Translations under genes and position numbers: made by a program
From: JBBSHJ01 sp038253135
GTDB lineage: Bacteria; Actinomycetota; Actinomycetes; Mycobacteriales; QHCD01
Assembly (NCBI GenBank): GCA_038253135.1
Contig: JBBSHJ010000129.1
Location: 1 to 7,720 of the forward strand
Reading direction: 5' to 3'
DNA length: 7,720 bases
Part shown: positions 5,376 through 7,720 of the stretch, piece by piece
Layout: the number at the start of each line of letters is the position of its first letter
Numbering within the stretch: position 1 is the stretch's first letter
The notes under the pieces: generated by a model
What the model was told of the DNA's origin: nothing
Databases searched by the model: none
What the model saw: only the letters and a program-made list of their open reading frames with translations

Positions 5376-6325
5376 CCATGATCCTCGCCGTCGACATCGG
5401 CGGGACGAAATTCGCCGCGGGGGTCGTGGACGGCGACGGCACCGTGCTCGTCTCGGACAAGATCGACACGCCGTTCGGCGCGGGCGCCGACTCCGAGGGC
5501 CTGTGGGGCGCCCTGGTCGACGTCATCGACCGGGTGCTAGGAAAGGCCGACGTCGATTCCGTCGACGGGGTAGGAGTCGGTTGCGGCGGCCCGATGCTGT
5601 GGCCGGCGGGGGAGATCTCACCGCTGAACATCCCCGGCTGGCGCGGCTTTCCCCTGCGCGCCCGGCTGTCGGAGAAGTTCCCCGGCGTCCCCGTCCGGGT
5701 GCACAACGATGCCGTCGCCGTCGTGATCGCCGAGCACTGGCGCGGCTCGGGACGCGGACACGAGAACATGATGGGCATGGTCGTCTCGACCGGCGTCGGG
5801 GGCGGTCTGATCCTCGGCGGTCGGACGATCGACGGCCAGACCGGCAACGCCGGGCACGTCGGCCATATCGTCGTCGTCCCCGGTGGGCAGGAATGCGGCT
5901 GCGGCGGCCGCGGCTGCGTCGAGGCCGAGTGCCGCGGACCGCGGATCGCCGCCGCCGCGGTCCGCAACGGCTGGCGGCCACCGGCCGGGACCGAGGACCA
6001 CCCGTCGGCGCGTGACCTGGAGGACTCCGCCCGCGCCGGCGACCCGGTGGCCATCGAGGCATTTGCCCGCGCCGGCCGGCTGCTCGGGCTCGGCATCGCG
6101 TCGGCCGTGGCGACGCTCGACGTCGACCTTGTGATGATCGGCGGCGGGATCTCCAAGGCCGGCGACCTGCTCTTCGGCCCGCTCGAGCTGTCCTACCGCG
6201 AGCACGCCCGGATCTACTACGCCCGCGACACAGTCATCACCCCGGCATCTCTGGATCAGCACGCCGGTCTCATCGGCGGCGCCGCGCTGATCCTCGCCGG
6301 CGACCGGTACTGGTCCGCCGACTGA
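5372..6325 (+). CDS. ROK-family sugar kinase
   Basis: A 317-residue protein with the ASKHA fold of ROK kinases, which phosphorylate a hexose (glucose, N-acetyl sugar or fructose type) with ATP in the cytoplasm. Seen in order: phosphate-1 loop D8-IGGTK; the sugar-binding stretch SPLNIPGW (about 83-90); catalytic Asp113 in VRVHNDAVAV; phosphate-2 STGVGGGLILGG (139-150); H162-V-G-H165; and the zinc site C175-G-C177-GGRG-C182 with E184. Most ROK kinases have E-x-G-H where this has H-V-G-H, so the first, sugar-contacting Glu is replaced by His. I recall the same motif in some actinobacterial ROK proteins such as Rv0650, so it looks like a subgroup trait. No N-terminal helix-turn-helix is present, so it is a kinase and not a ROK repressor. 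Start: ATG 5372 has AGGG 5 nt upstream and overlaps the leader ORF stop; ATG 5378 is an alternative. The substrate is not assignable. Confidence 0.9.
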   Translation: MTMILAVDIGGTKFAAGVVDGDGTVLVSDKIDTPFGAGADSEGLWGALVDVIDRVLGKADVDSVDGVGVGCGGPMLWPAGEISPLNIPGWRGFPLRARLSEKFPGVPVRVHNDAVAVVIAEHWRGSGRGHENMMGMVVSTGVGGGLILGGRTIDGQTGNAGHVGHIVVVPGGQECGCGGRGCVEAECRGPRIAAAAVRNGWRPPAGTEDHPSARDLEDSARAGDPVAIEAFARAGRLLGLGIASAVATLDVDLVMIGGGISKAGDLLFGPLELSYREHARIYYARDTVITPASLDQHAGLIGGAALILAGDRYWSAD

Positions 6326-6404
6326 CCTGCCCACCCGCCGACCCACCCCCGGCCGCCCAAGCCCAATCCGTCCGCGCCTCATTGACGCCCGCCTCTCACC
6401 AACG
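6326..6404 (+). terminator. C-rich, G-poor stretch, candidate Rho-dependent termination region
   Basis: The 79 bases directly after the kinase stop contain, by hand count, 45 C and only 14 G, a bias not seen in the surrounding coding DNA. Long C-over-G stretches in an unstructured transcript are the hallmark of Rho utilisation sites, so transcription from the kinase may end here. No intrinsic hairpin with a U tract is present. Composition alone supports this call. Confidence 0.35.
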
Positions 6405-6468
6405 CGTCTTGTCGCGGGTTCCGGGTCGCACTGGGAGCTCGAAATGACCACTACTCGGCGACAAGACG
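6405..6468. repeat. 64-bp element with 11-bp terminal inverted repeats
   Basis: CGTCTTGTCGC (6405-6415) and its exact reverse complement GCGACAAGACG (6458-6468) flank 42 bp. This loop is unusually A/T-containing for the window (GAAATGACCACTACT) and includes GGTC/GACC, which could extend the pairing inside. It is non-coding and sits between the kinase and the membrane-protein gene. It could be a small palindromic repeat element (REP/MITE-like), a structured RNA end or an operator pair. A U tract is lacking, so a classical terminator is unlikely. Confidence 0.65.
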
Positions 6469-6501
6469 GGGGTGTGGTGGGGGAAGTCACGTCTTTCGGC
6501 G

Positions 6502-6528
6502 CATGATGGGAGCCTGACGTCGGGAAGG
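6502..6528 (+). promoter_or_regulatory. Candidate -10 and Shine-Dalgarno for the propeller protein
   Basis: CATGAT (6502-6507) resembles the GATGAT hexamers before the two leaderless genes, but here it would give a leader of about 25 nt. That leader contains GGGAAGGG (6521-6528), a good Shine-Dalgarno, 11 nt from the ATG at 6540, a slightly long spacing. No clear -35 is seen. Confidence 0.3.
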
Positions 6529-6539
6529 GTTCCGGGCGG

Positions 6540-7700
6540 ATGGTCGATGAGCTATCGGGCGGGAGCGAACGGCCGCCGCGTCGGCGGCTGGCGGTATCGC
6601 TGGGTCTGGTCGCTGTCGCCGCCGTGATCGTCGTGCTGGCGGTCAGCGGTGATCACGACCACCATCGAGCGGGGCCGGCCCGCACCCCGGCGACGTCGGC
6701 GCGGCCGACCGGCACGCCGACAATCCCGACCACGGCGCCGGTAGTGCGTTCCTCGTCGGCCGGTCATCCATTGCTGGGTGCGACGTCGGGCTGGGATCTG
6801 CTGCTGTGGGACTACACCGCGGTCACCATCATTCACCCGGCCACCGGCCTCGTCACCACCATTCCGGTCCCACCGATACAGAGCAGCGATCGGGTCTACT
6901 TCTTCGCGACCGGCAACGGCATCGTGGTGCGGCCGGCCGGCTCGGTCGTCGGTTACGTCGTGACAGGCGCGGGCCCTGGGGCCGTGCAGGTCGATGGCCT
7001 CAACCACTCACCATTGGCGCTTTCCGGCCCGCGGGCCGGTCAGATGTGGGTCGAGCGCGCCGATCGGATCGACGGAGTGCTCTATGACCTCGTCGACCTC
7101 ACCGGCGCTCCGATTGCCACGGTCAGTGCCCCGACGGCCGCCGACCGCAGCCCGATCGGCGACGGTGCCGGCGGGCTGCTGATTCACACGCCTGGCGGAT
7201 GGTACGACGTGATCGCGACCGGGCGGTCAACCTCCGTGACGACGGGGACCTTGCTCGCGGTTGGGCCGGCGGGTTACCTCGTCCGCGAGTGCCCGGCCGG
7301 TCGGTGCGGGACGTACCGCCTCGCCCACGCGGGCTCGCGGCACCGGATCCGCGACGTCAGCCAGGTGGCCGTGCGGGCGCTGCCGGGGGCCGCGCCCACG
7401 TCGTACGACGTGGGCGCGCTCTCACCGCACGGCCGCTACGCCGCACTCCTGCAGCTCGGCACGCCCGCCGCCCTCGTCACCGTCATTGACGCGAGGACGG
7501 GAGCGCAGGTCGGAGCCGGCGTCTCCTTTGCGGGGATTCCCGGCGACCCGAGCAAGCTTGCCTTCTCGCCGGATGACCGGTGGCTGTTTGCCGTCGGCTC
7601 CGGAGCGCGGCTGATCATCTTCGACACGGCCACTGGTCGAACTCGTCCGCTCGGCATTCCCCTGCCGCTCGTCGGCCAGGTCGCCATCCGTGGCCGCTGA
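6540..7700 (+). CDS. Membrane-anchored beta-propeller-like protein of unknown function
   Basis: A 386-residue protein with a short basic N-terminus (RPPRRR at 11-16), one hydrophobic segment at about 17-36 (LAVSLGLVAVAAVIVVLAVS), a His-rich spot DHDHH (38-42), and a Pro/Thr/Ser linker at about 43-70. The remainder is predicted to lie outside the membrane. That part is rich in short beta strands and turns. Its last blades are typical of WD40/YVTN-like propellers: SPHGRYAALLQL, VTVIDARTGAQVG, then FSPDDRWLFAVGSGARLIIFDTATGRTRPL. The only cysteines seen, C251 and C256 in ECPAGRC, are close enough for a disulfide, consistent with an extracytoplasmic site. There is no lipobox, so it is an uncleaved signal anchor rather than a lipoprotein. 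No enzymatic motif is recognised; a sensing or scaffolding role would be a guess. The gene stands alone on the plus strand after the 214-bp gap and ends 20 bp before the window edge. Confidence 0.82.
   Translation: MVDELSGGSERPPRRRLAVSLGLVAVAAVIVVLAVSGDHDHHRAGPARTPATSARPTGTPTIPTTAPVVRSSSAGHPLLGATSGWDLLLWDYTAVTIIHPATGLVTTIPVPPIQSSDRVYFFATGNGIVVRPAGSVVGYVVTGAGPGAVQVDGLNHSPLALSGPRAGQMWVERADRIDGVLYDLVDLTGAPIATVSAPTAADRSPIGDGAGGLLIHTPGGWYDVIATGRSTSVTTGTLLAVGPAGYLVRECPAGRCGTYRLAHAGSRHRIRDVSQVAVRALPGAAPTSYDVGALSPHGRYAALLQLGTPAALVTVIDARTGAQVGAGVSFAGIPGDPSKLAFSPDDRWLFAVGSGARLIIFDTATGRTRPLGIPLPLVGQVAIRGR
7391..7418. repeat. Perfect 28-bp palindrome inside the propeller gene
   Basis: The half-site CGCGCCCACGTCGT (7391-7404) is followed directly by its exact reverse complement (7405-7418), with no spacer and the centre inside the Tyr codon of A-A-P-T-S-Y-D-V-G-A. 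Fourteen consecutive complementary pairs are far beyond what is expected by chance in 7.7 kb, even at this GC content. It could extrude as a cruciform, form an mRNA hairpin, or be a dimeric protein-binding site. The encoded residues look normal for the protein. Confidence 0.85.
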
Positions 7701-7720
7701 AGCCGGATGGCACAATCCGC

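Noticed and set aside
5221..6156. N-terminal extension of the AAA+ reading frame on the minus strand
   Set aside because: The frame stays open only because it is the GC-rich shadow of the ROK kinase gene. The extension is low-complexity Pro/Ser/Thr/Arg sequence, and the conserved protein begins near the GTG at 5220.
6405..6468. Intrinsic terminator of the kinase gene
   Set aside because: The 42-nt loop is too long for a classical hairpin and the stem is followed by a G-rich run, not a U tract.

Overview
The window is 7.7 kb of very GC-rich DNA whose codon use, GTG starts and leaderless-type starts point to an actinobacterium. The genus cannot be fixed from this sequence. All coding regions read as ordinary chromosomal genes. 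There is no transposase, integrase, phage gene, tRNA, rRNA or CRISPR array.

Layout. (1) 1-150 (+): the last 49 codons of a RadC/JAB-domain protein. (2) 159-629 (-): a GNAT N-acetyltransferase, convergent with the RadC tail and divergent from the next gene. (3) 674-1594 (+): a short UvrC-like protein with a GIY-YIG nuclease domain and a UVR motif, but without the UvrC C-terminal nuclease half. (4) 1638-5220 (-): a two-gene unit encoding a MoxR/Mg-chelatase-I-like AAA+ ATPase (3808-5220) and, downstream, a VWA-domain protein with an intact MIDAS site (1638-3614). I believe this is the counterpart of the M. tuberculosis Rv0958-Rv0959 pair. (5) 5334-6325 (+): a ROK-family sugar kinase, divergent from the AAA+ gene and possibly preceded by a 13-codon leaderless leader ORF. 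(6) 6326-6539: a non-coding gap holding a strongly C-rich stretch and a 64-bp element bounded by 11-bp inverted repeats. (7) 6540-7700 (+): a membrane-anchored, probably extracytoplasmic beta-propeller-like protein of unknown function, whose gene contains a perfect 28-bp palindrome.

The AAA+ and VWA proteins are the most likely functional partners: in related systems such ATPases remodel targets together with a MIDAS-containing VWA subunit. The gap between their genes is unusual. A 158-bp unit bounded by a 17-bp direct repeat separates the strong Shine-Dalgarno/ATG behind the ATPase gene from the actual VWA start. The unit carries two exact 31-bp repeats and an 18-bp palindrome, and creates a 53-codon ORF whose stop overlaps the VWA start codon.

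Three starts look leaderless (674, 5220, 5334), and two of them share a nearly identical 26-bp promoter block. Nothing here establishes a new defence or mobile system. The best leads are the AAA+/VWA pair with its duplicated, repeat-filled junction, the inverted-repeat element at 6405-6468 and the 28-bp palindrome at 7391-7418.
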